A DNA stretch of 57,656 nt from an uncultured Collinsella sp. (GTDB taxonomy: Bacteria > Actinomycetota > Coriobacteriia > Coriobacteriales > Coriobacteriaceae). The notes under the pieces were generated by a model that did no database searches, was not told the DNA's origin, and saw only the letters and a program-made list of their open reading frames with translations. The translations under genes and the position numbers were made by a program. This document shows, one piece after another, positions 29,713 to 37,402 of the stretch (positions are counted from its first letter, which is position 1; every line of letters begins with the position of its first letter). The stretch lies in the NCBI GenBank assembly GCA_900542305.1, contig UQMU01000010.1, positions 1 through 57,656 on the forward strand, written 5' to 3'.

Positions 29713-30626
29713 TAGCGCACCTCGCTAGAATCGACGCCGGGCACGCGGCGGCAGGAATACTCGTCCGTGGCAAACTTAGGAATCTGCACGCCCTCGAACT
29801 CGCGGGCAAGCGCGGCCGAAAGCTCGATGCCGGCGGCGCGGCGCACGGCCTGAATCGCTAGCGGAGCCGAGATGCGGCGGCGGTAGTCGGCCGAGCCCCA
29901 CATGTTGGTGCCGTAGCTCAGGGCACGCACGGATGCGGCCAAGGCGCGCAGCTCGTCCTCGGAAGGCTGCTCGTTCACCAGACCGCACGCCTCGCCCTGC
30001 AGCAGGGTCGCGCGCAGCGGGCGAGCACCCACGGTGACGTGCCAGGTGTTGTCCCACCAGGCGGCGGTGACGTTGAGCGAGGGGAAGTCGGTCGCAGCCT
30101 TGCGCACGGCCTCGTAGCTCGCACGGTAGTCGTGTTTAACGACCACGATGTGCTCGATCACGTCGCGCACGTAACCCATGTCGACGAACTCGGCGAGCGG
30201 CACGCGGCCGGCGCCCGTCAGCTCAACATAGGAATCGAGCGCCAAAAAGGCCGAGAGCACGTCCGAGAAGCCAAAGCGACCGTAGATGCTGCCGCCCACC
30301 GTGGCGGTGTTACGCAGCTGCACGCCCACGATATCGTGAACGGCGAACTCAAAGACATGGTTGACGAGCACGTTGAGCTCGGCATGGCGCTCGAGCTGGC
30401 GCAGGGTGCACATGGCACCGATGCGAAACTCGGTCTCGGTCTCCTCGATCTGATCGAGCCCGCAGGCCGAAAGGTCAATCGCCGTCGCCACGCGACGCGA
30501 ACCCAGGCGCATCCAAATGCCACCGCCCACAATCTTGTTGTTGCGGTTCTTCTGCAAGAGCTCATAGGCTTCGGCCGCGTTTCCAACACGGACGTAGGTA
30601 CCGAACTTGAGCACGTTCTCCCCCAT
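29712..30626 (-). CDS. FAD-binding subunit of the molybdenum hydroxylase
   Basis: A 304-residue protein of the CO/xanthine dehydrogenase medium-subunit type: NKIVGGGIWMRLGSRRVATA near residue 32 corresponds to the FAD diphosphate loop (AGGTDL-like), and VQLRNTATVGGSIYGRFGFS near residue 103 is the second flavin motif. The C-terminal CO-dehydrogenase flavoprotein domain follows (WGSADYRRRISAPLAIQAVR). It takes electrons from the iron-sulfur clusters of the 26881-29712 protein. The stop overlaps the start of that gene by one base (TAATG), so the pair is co-translated. Confidence 0.9.
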   Translation of the reverse strand: MGENVLKFGTYVRVGNAAEAYELLQKNRNNKIVGGGIWMRLGSRRVATAIDLSACGLDQIEETETEFRIGAMCTLRQLERHAELNVLVNHVFEFAVHDIVGVQLRNTATVGGSIYGRFGFSDVLSAFLALDSYVELTGAGRVPLAEFVDMGYVRDVIEHIVVVKHDYRASYEAVRKAATDFPSLNVTAAWWDNTWHVTVGARPLRATLLQGEACGLVNEQPSEDELRALAASVRALSYGTNMWGSADYRRRISAPLAIQAVRRAAGIELSAALAREFEGVQIPKFATDEYSCRRVPGVDSSEVR

Positions 30627-30705
30627 CTCTCCACTTGTCCAGTACTTTTAAGTGTACCAAACGAGGGGCCGCACACCGTTTTAGGACAAAATCCACCCAC
30701 CCATC

Positions 30706-30780
30706 CATAACTTGCGGTGATATACGGACTGATTAGCCGTTCTGGGACGCTTAACAGTCCGTATATCACCGCAAGTTATG
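30706..30780. repeat. Dispersed palindrome, CGGAC version
   Basis: Core arms TTGCGGTGATATACGGACTG (30712-30731) and complement (30755-30774); pairing continues outward so that all 26 bases of each arm (30706-30731, 30755-30780) match. Loop 23 bases. Lies between the molybdenum hydroxylase operon and the gdhA terminator. Confidence 0.92.
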
Positions 30781-30797
30781 AGGAGTCCTCCGGGATA

Positions 30798-30830
30798 GAA
30801 AAGGCTCCCAGCCGGAATGGCTGGGAGCCT
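30798..30830 (-). terminator. Rho-independent terminator of gdhA
   Basis: Perfect 11-bp stem GGCTCCCAGCC/GGCTGGGAGCC with a five-base loop, then TTTTCT on the minus strand, about 27 bases after the stop. Confidence 0.9.
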
Positions 30831-30856
30831 CATCACATGCTATATCGAGCGAAGAT

Positions 30857-32212
30857 TTAGCAGACGCCCTGGGCGAGCATGGCGTCGGCGACCTTCAGGA
30901 AGCCAGCGATGTTGGCGCCCATGACAAAGTTGCCCTCCTGGCCATACTCCTTGGCGGTGTCGTCCACGTTGTGGAACATGCCACGCATGAGCTGCTCGAG
31001 CTTGCCGTCGACCTCCTCGAAGGTCCAGGACAGGTGCTCAGCGTTCTGGCTCATCTCAAGGCCGGACACGAGCACGCCACCGGCGTTAGCAGCCTTACCG
31101 GGCATAAAGGCGACGCCGTTCTCCTGGAAGTAGGTCGTGGCCTCGATGGTCGTGGGCATGTTCGCGCCCTCGCCGACCACCTTGCAGCCGTTGGCGACGA
31201 GCGCCTGGGCGTCCTCGAGCAGCAGCGTGTTCTCGCGAGCGCAGGGCAGCGCGATGTCGCAGGGCAGCTGCCACACGCCGCGGCCGTCGCCCTCGTGCCA
31301 CACGGCGTTGGGCTTCTCGTCAACGTACATAGCGAGCGTGACACCCTTGTCGTGGCCGGAGCGCTTCTTGTTGTAGACATGCTCGAGCACGGTGTAGTCG
31401 ATGCCGTCGGGATCCTCGACCCAGCCATGGGTGTCGGAGCAGGCCAGCACCTTGCCGCCGAGCTGGGAGACCTTCTGGACCGCGTAGATGGCGACGTTAC
31501 CGGAGCCGTGAACGACGACGTTCTTGCCCTCGAAGGAGTCGCCGCGGCTCTTGAGGTACTCGTCCACAAAGTAGGCCAGACCGTAACCGGTGGCCTCGGT
31601 ACGGGCGAGCGAGCCGCCAAAGGAGAGGCCCTTGCCGGTAAGGACGCCGGTCCACTCGTTGGTCAGGCGCTTGTACTGACCGAACAGGTAGGCAACCTCG
31701 CGGCCGCCAACGCCCAGGTCGCCGGCGGGAACGTCGGTGTTGGGGCCAATGTGGCGATAGAGCTCGGTCATGAAGGACTGGCAGAAGTGCATGATCTCGT
31801 TGTTGGACTTGCCCTTGGGGTCAAAGTCGGAGCCGCCCTTGCCGCCGCCCATGGGAAGGGTGGTCAGGCTGTTCTTGAGGATCTGCTCCAGGCCCAGGAA
31901 CTTGAGCATGCCCAGGGTGACCGTCGGGTTAAAGCGCAGGCCGCCCTTGTAGGGTCCAATGGCAGAGTTGAACTCGACGCGGTAGCCGCGGTTGACCTGG
32001 ACCTTGCCCCGGTCGTCAACCCAGGGGACACGGAACATAACGATGCGCTCGGGCTCGACGAGGCGCTCAAGCAGGGCGGCCTCCTCGTACTCGGGATGGG
32101 CGTCGAGCGCCGGCTGGATGGTGCCGAGGATCTCGGTCGCGGCCTGGATGAACTCAGGCTGCTCGGGATAGCGGGCCTTGAGCTCGTCGAGAACTTTCTG
32201 CGTGTAGCTCAT
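30857..32212 (-). CDS. gdhA: NADP-type glutamate dehydrogenase
   Basis: About 451 residues from the ATG at 32212 (MSYTQKVLDELKARYPEQPE) with GGAGG a few bases ahead; the upstream ATG at 32317 gives an unconserved extension. Hexameric, short-form GDH with the substrate motifs YKGGLRFNPTVTLGMLKFLG and LPMGGGKGGSDFDPKGKSN (catalytic Lys), and the Rossmann motif VVHGSGNVAIYAVQKVSQLG. It joins ammonia and 2-oxoglutarate to give glutamate, the main nitrogen-assimilation route in many gut anaerobes. A single gene with its own terminator. Confidence 0.96.
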   Translation of the reverse strand: MSYTQKVLDELKARYPEQPEFIQAATEILGTIQPALDAHPEYEEAALLERLVEPERIVMFRVPWVDDRGKVQVNRGYRVEFNSAIGPYKGGLRFNPTVTLGMLKFLGLEQILKNSLTTLPMGGGKGGSDFDPKGKSNNEIMHFCQSFMTELYRHIGPNTDVPAGDLGVGGREVAYLFGQYKRLTNEWTGVLTGKGLSFGGSLARTEATGYGLAYFVDEYLKSRGDSFEGKNVVVHGSGNVAIYAVQKVSQLGGKVLACSDTHGWVEDPDGIDYTVLEHVYNKKRSGHDKGVTLAMYVDEKPNAVWHEGDGRGVWQLPCDIALPCARENTLLLEDAQALVANGCKVVGEGANMPTTIEATTYFQENGVAFMPGKAANAGGVLVSGLEMSQNAEHLSWTFEEVDGKLEQLMRGMFHNVDDTAKEYGQEGNFVMGANIAGFLKVADAMLAQGVC

Positions 32213-32425
32213 GCTTCCTCCAATGATGGGAAACGAAAATGTTGGTCGCGGCACCCTATGCGCCGCGAACTTTATCGAGTATGGATAATATCGCACTGTT
32301 GCAGCAAAGTTTCGCATAAGCCGACGAGCGGATGTTTCGTTTTGATTACGATGCAGGTAGAAGCGTTTTTGAGCAACCTACGTACAAATCGCGTGTTTCG
32401 AAGCTGTTTCGTCCACGTGTTCCAA

Positions 32426-32460
32426 ACCACCACAAAGGTGCCTGTCCCCAATGTGGTGGT
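32426..32460 (-). terminator. Hairpin after the DUF3343 gene
   Basis: ACCACCACA (32426-32434) pairs with TGTGGTGGT (32452-32460), eight bases beyond the DUF3343 stop. The loop contains GGTGCCTGTCCCC. The T-run is poor, so this is a weak terminator candidate. The rest of 32213-32468 is the gdhA leader; I see no gene in it. Confidence 0.4.
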
Positions 32461-32468
32461 GTTGGTGG

Positions 32469-32864
32469 TTAGAGGACGAGCTGATGGTAGTCGGCCGGGG
32501 TTATGCGGCCTTCGGTGGCAGCACGGAAGGCGGCGAGCGCATCGCCCGAGAACGGCATGGCCCAGCACAGGCCGCAGCCTGCGGTAATGGAGCCGGGCAA
32601 AGGCATAATGCGCCCGGGCACACCGGCGGCAAGGCACAGCTGCTCGCATTCCATCACATCGAAGGTGCTATCGAACGAAACGATGATTTTGCGCTCGTGA
32701 TCAAGGGCACCACCGGACGGGTCTTCACGGTGTGCTTCACGATACGCCGCGGCGGCCGCCTCCTCTTCCGCGGTATGTCCACAGCCACCGCAGCCGCAAG
32801 TACAAGGCTCGGACCCATCGCAAGTGCAAGGTTCCCCGGTATCGGGACAGATATCGTGAGGCAT
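32469..32864 (-). CDS. DUF3343 (putative Se/S carrier-like) protein with Cys-rich N-terminus
   Basis: About 131 residues from the ATG at 32864 (MPHDICPDTGEPCTCDGSEP); an ATG at 32876 is also possible. The first 35 residues are cysteine- and glycine-rich (CTCDGSEPCTCGCGGCGH). The rest, starting KIIVSFDSTFDVMECEQLCL and ending PADYHQLVL, matches the small DUF3343 fold, annotated in Pfam as a putative Se/S carrier. It has conserved GCGLCWAMPF with two cysteines. It sits 15 bases after mobA and in the same run as selC, selB and selA, which supports a role in selenium or sulfur delivery. The metal-binding-looking N-terminus is unusual for this small family. Confidence 0.75.
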   Translation of the reverse strand: MPHDICPDTGEPCTCDGSEPCTCGCGGCGHTAEEEAAAAAYREAHREDPSGGALDHERKIIVSFDSTFDVMECEQLCLAAGVPGRIMPLPGSITAGCGLCWAMPFSGDALAAFRAATEGRITPADYHQLVL

Positions 32865-32879
32865 GGCATCTCCCATCGT

Positions 32880-33512
32880 CTAGGCGAGCAGCTCGGCTGC
32901 CGCAAACTCCTCGGGTGTATTGACGTTTTCGAAGCAGAGCGTGGAACCGGCAACCTCGACAATCTGGGGCTCATCCATATAACCAGCCTGAACGCGATCG
33001 ATCAGGCAGCGAATGCGCTGGCGGTCGCAGGCGAGCAGCTCTTGGGCAACCGGCGAACACGCGTCACGGCGCCAGACGGCACAAAGCGGCTCAATCCCCC
33101 GCTCCTCACACGGCACGCACACGTCGAGTGCCTCGGCCTCAACACGATTGGCAAGCGCGCCAATGAGTTCCGGCGAGACAAACGGCATATCGCAGGCAAC
33201 TATCGCCACGAGAGGCAGCCGAGCCGCAGCCAACGAGCTCGCGATGCCGCGCATGGCACCCGCCGAGCCTTCAAGGTCCGCCACCACACGCGGCACCAGG
33301 CCGCCAAACGCGCGCTCCTCAAGATAGGCAAGCTCGCTGGGACGCGACGTCGTCACGACCAACTCGCCGGCAACTGGCGCCAGCCGACCCAGCACGCGCT
33401 CGATGAGCGGCTCACCGCAAAACGCCATGCACGCCTTATCGCAGCCCATGCGCGACGACAACCCGCCCGCCTGGACGACACAAGAAAGATCGGCCCGTCT
33501 TACGGTAGTCAT
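32880..33512 (-). CDS. mobA: Molybdenum cofactor guanylyltransferase
   Basis: About 210 residues from the ATG at 33512 (MTTVRRADLSCVVQAGG), with GGAGG 11 bases upstream. The longer frame up to 33746 would translate part of the tRNA-Sec gene and is rejected. The nucleotide-binding motif LSCVVQAGGLSSRMGCDKAC is the MobA signature (LxGGxSxRMGxDK). Later PLVAIVACDMPFVSPELIGA carries the D-x-P metal site. MobA attaches GMP to molybdopterin to make the bis-MGD cofactor needed by FdhF and by the 37403-39520 oxidoreductase. It lies between selC and the DUF3343 gene. Confidence 0.93.
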   Translation of the reverse strand: MTTVRRADLSCVVQAGGLSSRMGCDKACMAFCGEPLIERVLGRLAPVAGELVVTTSRPSELAYLEERAFGGLVPRVVADLEGSAGAMRGIASSLAAARLPLVAIVACDMPFVSPELIGALANRVEAEALDVCVPCEERGIEPLCAVWRRDACSPVAQELLACDRQRIRCLIDRVQAGYMDEPQIVEVAGSTLCFENVNTPEEFAAAELLA

Positions 33513-33667
33513 ACGGCAAAACACCTCCATCGGCACGTTCAAAACCCAACGCACGGGATCAGTTACCGTAGACGGCATGACAGGCGACACGGCGGACCCG
33601 TACAAAAACAAAACAGCGCCTTTGCGGCACGCAGCAAGACCGCGAGCACAAAAGCGCTGGTAGCGTG

Positions 33668-33764
33668 TGGCGGGAACGTATGTGAATCGAACACATCCAA
33701 GACGTTTTGCACGCCTCGCAACGGTTTTGAGGACCGCGGAGCCCACCGGAGCCCATCCGTTCCC
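33668..33764 (-). tRNA. selC: tRNA-Sec (anticodon UCA), CCA encoded
   Basis: 97 bases including CCA (33668-33670). Acceptor begins GGGAACG and ends CGTTCCC-G; the anticodon loop lies in GGTCCTCAAAACC, giving TCA. The long extra arm and the long acceptor/T helix are typical of selenocysteine tRNA. It decodes the in-frame UGA of fdhF after charging with serine and conversion by SelA. Confidence 0.96.
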
Positions 33765-33843
33765 AAGTGCGGCGATATTTTACCAAACCGAACAGGCCGC
33801 AACTGCCCGGCGCGACGGGGAGGACCATTCCTCCTAGCCCAAC

Positions 33844-33906
33844 TTGCGGTGGAATAGTTCCTGTTTGGGGCATCTAAGCCTTAAAACAGGAACTATTCCA
33901 CCGCAA
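33844..33906. repeat. Dispersed palindrome, GTTCC version, between selB and selC
   Basis: Arms TTGCGGTGGAATAGTTCCTG (33844-33863) and complement (33887-33906), all 20 bases paired, with three further pairs inward (TTT/AAA). Loop 23 bases by the core definition. It lies 23 bases after the selB stop. Confidence 0.92.
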
Positions 33907-33928
33907 CTGAAGGGGCGGGGTGGCTGAT

Positions 33929-35896
33929 CTAGCGCAAGGACCTCAGGCCGCCGGCATCCTTGTCGAGCACCGTAAAGCGCACGGCATCCAGGTGTTCCAA
34001 GATACTGATGGCGCGTTTGCGCGACACACCAAGGGCCTCGCGCAGCACGCTCGTAGTGGCAGCACCGCCGGCGTCGGCAATGGCAGAGGCGACGAGCTCA
34101 CGCGCGTGGGCCTCAGCGGCAGCAGACAGGGCCACATCACGCTCGATCTTTACGATGGAGCGGTTGAGCGAAAGCTCGCGCAGGGCACGCGTCATGGTGT
34201 CGCGATCGAGCTGCAACTGCTCGCCCACCTCGGGCAACGTCGGTGCATCGAGGCCGGCTTCATCCAGCAAGGAAACGATGCGCTCGCAAGCCTCGTGCAC
34301 CACGCGCGCCGCGGCGGCAGCGGAGTGCGGGTCGAACACTTCGGCGCCCTCGGCGGCGCAAACGCCACGCGAGCAGCCCTCGGCAATCAGAGCCGCGGCA
34401 ACGTCTTCATCAGCAGCAGGCCACGCAGCATGGGCAACGGCGCCGGGCGTAAAGCCCGTCTCCTTGGGAGCCGCCGCGTGCATGGCTGACAAAGTCGCCG
34501 CCAGCGCATCCATCGCGGCGTCGAGCGCGGAAGCATCTGCATACAGCGAGCCATCCGAGCCAGCTAGCGCGCGAGCAGCGCCCTTCGCCACCAACCCGCG
34601 CAGTGCGGCATCGACCTCGCCGATACCAAGATCCAAAGCCTCGGCAACATCAATCGCCGCAACCGGCAGCGTCTGCAGCGCCAACCAAGCGCCCACACCG
34701 CCCGCGATATCGCCGGACTCGAGCGCCGCGTACAGCATGCACTCCCCCTCAGCAAGCTCGCGCGAGCGACGGCAGCGCGAAAGCAGCACGCGCCCGCCGC
34801 CAATAAGCATCACGGGCGAATACGACAGCACCACGGCATGGTCTCCAGCACGCAGCGGCAGCGGCTCCTCCAGGCGCACCTGCACGGTACGGGTCTCGCC
34901 CACCGCCATGGGGACCTCGCCCTCCATGAACATGATGCGACCGACTACCTCGGCCGTACCCGCCATCACGTGCACACGCGCACCCGACTCGAGCACACGC
35001 GGCTTGGCTCCCTCGCGACCCAAATACGTAAACGACATCATAAAGCGCAACGTCTGACCAAAGCGGTCCGCCACGCCCAGCATCTCGCCACGATCAAGCG
35101 CCGCGACACCATCGCCCACCAAGTTGAGCGCCACACGCTGTCCGGGCAGTGCTCGCGGCGTATCGCCATGCACCTGAATCCCGCGCACGCGACAGACCGT
35201 ACGCGACGGCAGCGCGACGAGCTCATCCCCCACCGCGACGGGCGCATCGTGCAACGTTCCCGTCACCACGGTACCGGCGCCCTTGATCGTAAAGCAGCGG
35301 TCGATTGGCAGACGCGGTGCGGCATCGGTGAGCTCAGCACGGTCGCGGCAGGAATCCCAGCAAGCGGCAACCTGCTCGTCAAGCGCAACCAGTAGGTCAT
35401 CGATCCCCGCGCCGGTCTTGGACGACACGGGCACGATCGGCGCGTCCGCAAACACGGTACCCGACAAAAAGTCATCGACATCGAGCTCGGCAAGCTCGGT
35501 CATCTCGGCGTCGGCCTGATCACACATAGTCAGCGCCACCACCATATGCGTGACGCCCAGCAGCTCCAGCACATGCACGTGCTCGCGGGTCTGCGGCATC
35601 ACGCCCTCGATGGCCGAAACCACCAGCACGGCCACGTCGATACCTGTGGCACCCTGCACCATGGCGCGCAAGTAATGCGCATGGCCCGGCACGTCAACCA
35701 GGCCAACGATCTTGCCACTCGGCAGCGCCAGCTCGCCAAAGCCAAGCTCAACGGTCATGCCGCGACGGCGCTCAACTTCCAGGCGGTCGGGGTTTTTACC
35801 CGTCAGCGCCTCGATGAGCGCCGACTTACCGTGATCGACATGTCCCGCCGTACCTACGATAACGGGGCATTCCACCAACGCTTCGGCCCCACTCAT
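33929..35896 (-). CDS. selB: Selenocysteine-specific elongation factor
   Basis: A 655-residue GTPase: G1 GTAGHVDHGKSALIEAL at residues 15-31, G2/G3 DRLEVERRRGMTVELGF and DVPGHAHYLRAMVQGATG (Asp68). The usual T/N-K-x-D base-recognition motif reads TMCD (residues 123-126), with Met in place of Lys. Domains 2 and 3 follow, then four winged-helix repeats; the last (TTSVLREALGVSRKRAISIL) would bind the SECIS hairpin of fdhF mRNA. It carries Sec-tRNA to the ribosome at UGA. The start overlaps the end of selA by four bases (ATGA). Confidence 0.95.
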   Translation of the reverse strand: MSGAEALVECPVIVGTAGHVDHGKSALIEALTGKNPDRLEVERRRGMTVELGFGELALPSGKIVGLVDVPGHAHYLRAMVQGATGIDVAVLVVSAIEGVMPQTREHVHVLELLGVTHMVVALTMCDQADAEMTELAELDVDDFLSGTVFADAPIVPVSSKTGAGIDDLLVALDEQVAACWDSCRDRAELTDAAPRLPIDRCFTIKGAGTVVTGTLHDAPVAVGDELVALPSRTVCRVRGIQVHGDTPRALPGQRVALNLVGDGVAALDRGEMLGVADRFGQTLRFMMSFTYLGREGAKPRVLESGARVHVMAGTAEVVGRIMFMEGEVPMAVGETRTVQVRLEEPLPLRAGDHAVVLSYSPVMLIGGGRVLLSRCRRSRELAEGECMLYAALESGDIAGGVGAWLALQTLPVAAIDVAEALDLGIGEVDAALRGLVAKGAARALAGSDGSLYADASALDAAMDALAATLSAMHAAAPKETGFTPGAVAHAAWPAADEDVAAALIAEGCSRGVCAAEGAEVFDPHSAAAAARVVHEACERIVSLLDEAGLDAPTLPEVGEQLQLDRDTMTRALRELSLNRSIVKIERDVALSAAAEAHARELVASAIADAGGAATTSVLREALGVSRKRAISILEHLDAVRFTVLDKDAGGLRSLR

Positions 35897-37350
35897 CGGC
35901 GCACCGCCTTCTCAACGCATGCGGCAAGCGTCGACGCCGCCGTCTCGATATCGCGGTCGCCCACGAGCGTGCGCACATCAAACAAAATGCGATCGTGCGA
36001 GGTTCGCGTGACGACCGGTGTGTCGAAGTCCTGGACAAGCGAGCGCTTGAGCGCGTCGACCGTCAGGCGCTCGTCAACAAGGCGCACGGCAACGCACATC
36101 GTGGGCAGCTCCACGGTAGGCAGCGAACCGCCACCGGGCGTCGAGGACTCCTCGACAATCTCCAGCTCAACGGCGCACGGGCAACCGGCCTTATCGAGCC
36201 CGGCGACCATACGATCGCGCAGCTTGCGGGCACGTCGCTCCAAATGGGCCTGCGGCAGCGTAAGCATGCTGAGCACGGGAATATCGCGATGGGCAACATC
36301 GGCGCCATCCATGTAGATACGCAGCGTGGCCTCGAGCGCCGACAGAGCCAGTTTGCCCGGACGCAGAGCGCGCATGAGCGGATGTGCGCCGCAGGCCCGG
36401 ACCAGATCGCGACGGCCCATGATAATGCCCGCCTGTGCGGCACCGAGCAATTTATCGCCCGAGCACGACACCAAATCGAGCCCTGCCGAAACCGAAGCCG
36501 GCGTGGTTTCTTCGCCGCCGCGCACCAAGATGTCGTCAGGCAACAGCGCCCCCGAGCCCTGGTCTTCATAGAACAGCAGGCCGTGCTTATGGGCCAGTGC
36601 GGCGAGCTCCTTTGAGCTCACTTCCTCGTGAAAACCCTCGATGCGATAGTTGGAAGGATGGACCTTAAGGATCATCGCCGTATCGGGCGTGATGGCGCGC
36701 TCGTAGTCGCCCAAATGCGTGCGGTTGGTGGCGCCGACCTCGACGAGTTTGGCGCCCGAAGCCGCCATGACATCGGGGATGCGGAAGCTGCCGCCAATCT
36801 CGACAAGCTCGCCGCGGCTGACGATAACCTCTTTGCCCGCGGCATGAGTCGCCAGCACCAGCAGCACCGCGGCGGCGTTGTTGTTGACCACGAGCGCGTC
36901 CTCGGCACCGGTGAGCGAGCGAATCAGCTGCGCGGCATGCTCCTTGCGCGACCCGCGCGAACAGGTGTCCACGCTGTACTCGAGTGTGCTGTAGCCGCGC
37001 GCGACCTCGGCCACGGCCTTGGCGGCCGACTCCGCGAGCGGGGCTCGACCCAGATTGGTATGGATAACAACACCCGTGGCGTTGACGGCGGGGCGCAGGC
37101 TCGGCAGCGCAGAACGGTGGGCGCGCCACTCGATGGCCGAGGCTAACTCGCGCTTGGAACGCGGAGCGGCGCCGGCACGAATCGCGGCGCGCTCCTCGTC
37201 GAGCTCGGCCGTGACGGCGGCATGCACCACCGCGTCGCAGGTCTCCCCCGCCGCCTTCACCACCGGCCACTCGGTAAGCAGCTCGTTGACGGAAGGAATG
37301 GCGCGCAGGTGGGCGCGCACCTCATCGGACATCTTCTGGCTATCGCTCAT
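35893..37350 (-). CDS. selA: L-seryl-tRNA(Sec) selenium transferase
   Basis: A 485-residue PLP enzyme: N-terminal domain (residues 10-60) that binds tRNA-Sec, then NATGVVIHTNLGRAPLAESA and, at residues 296-305, CSGDKLLGAAQ with the PLP lysine K300. It converts seryl-tRNA-Sec to selenocysteinyl-tRNA with selenophosphate; SelD, which makes selenophosphate, is not in the window. The length fits the family (about 460-480). It forms an operon with selB (four-base overlap) and starts 52 bases after the molybdopterin oxidoreductase gene. Confidence 0.96.
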   Translation of the reverse strand: MSDSQKMSDEVRAHLRAIPSVNELLTEWPVVKAAGETCDAVVHAAVTAELDEERAAIRAGAAPRSKRELASAIEWRAHRSALPSLRPAVNATGVVIHTNLGRAPLAESAAKAVAEVARGYSTLEYSVDTCSRGSRKEHAAQLIRSLTGAEDALVVNNNAAAVLLVLATHAAGKEVIVSRGELVEIGGSFRIPDVMAASGAKLVEVGATNRTHLGDYERAITPDTAMILKVHPSNYRIEGFHEEVSSKELAALAHKHGLLFYEDQGSGALLPDDILVRGGEETTPASVSAGLDLVSCSGDKLLGAAQAGIIMGRRDLVRACGAHPLMRALRPGKLALSALEATLRIYMDGADVAHRDIPVLSMLTLPQAHLERRARKLRDRMVAGLDKAGCPCAVELEIVEESSTPGGGSLPTVELPTMCVAVRLVDERLTVDALKRSLVQDFDTPVVTRTSHDRILFDVRTLVGDRDIETAASTLAACVEKAVRR

Positions 37351-37402
37351 GTGCGGCCTTTCAAAAGAAACGTGGATCAGTCGAATACATCAGCTGAGTC
37401 AA

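Noticed and set aside
28000..29715. Plus-strand open frame of 571 codons opposite the molybdenum hydroxylase
   Set aside because: Shadow of a well-supported gene; no motif of its own.
33513..33746. N-terminal extension of mobA up to 33746
   Set aside because: It would translate through tRNA-Sec; MobA homology begins just after the ATG at 33512.
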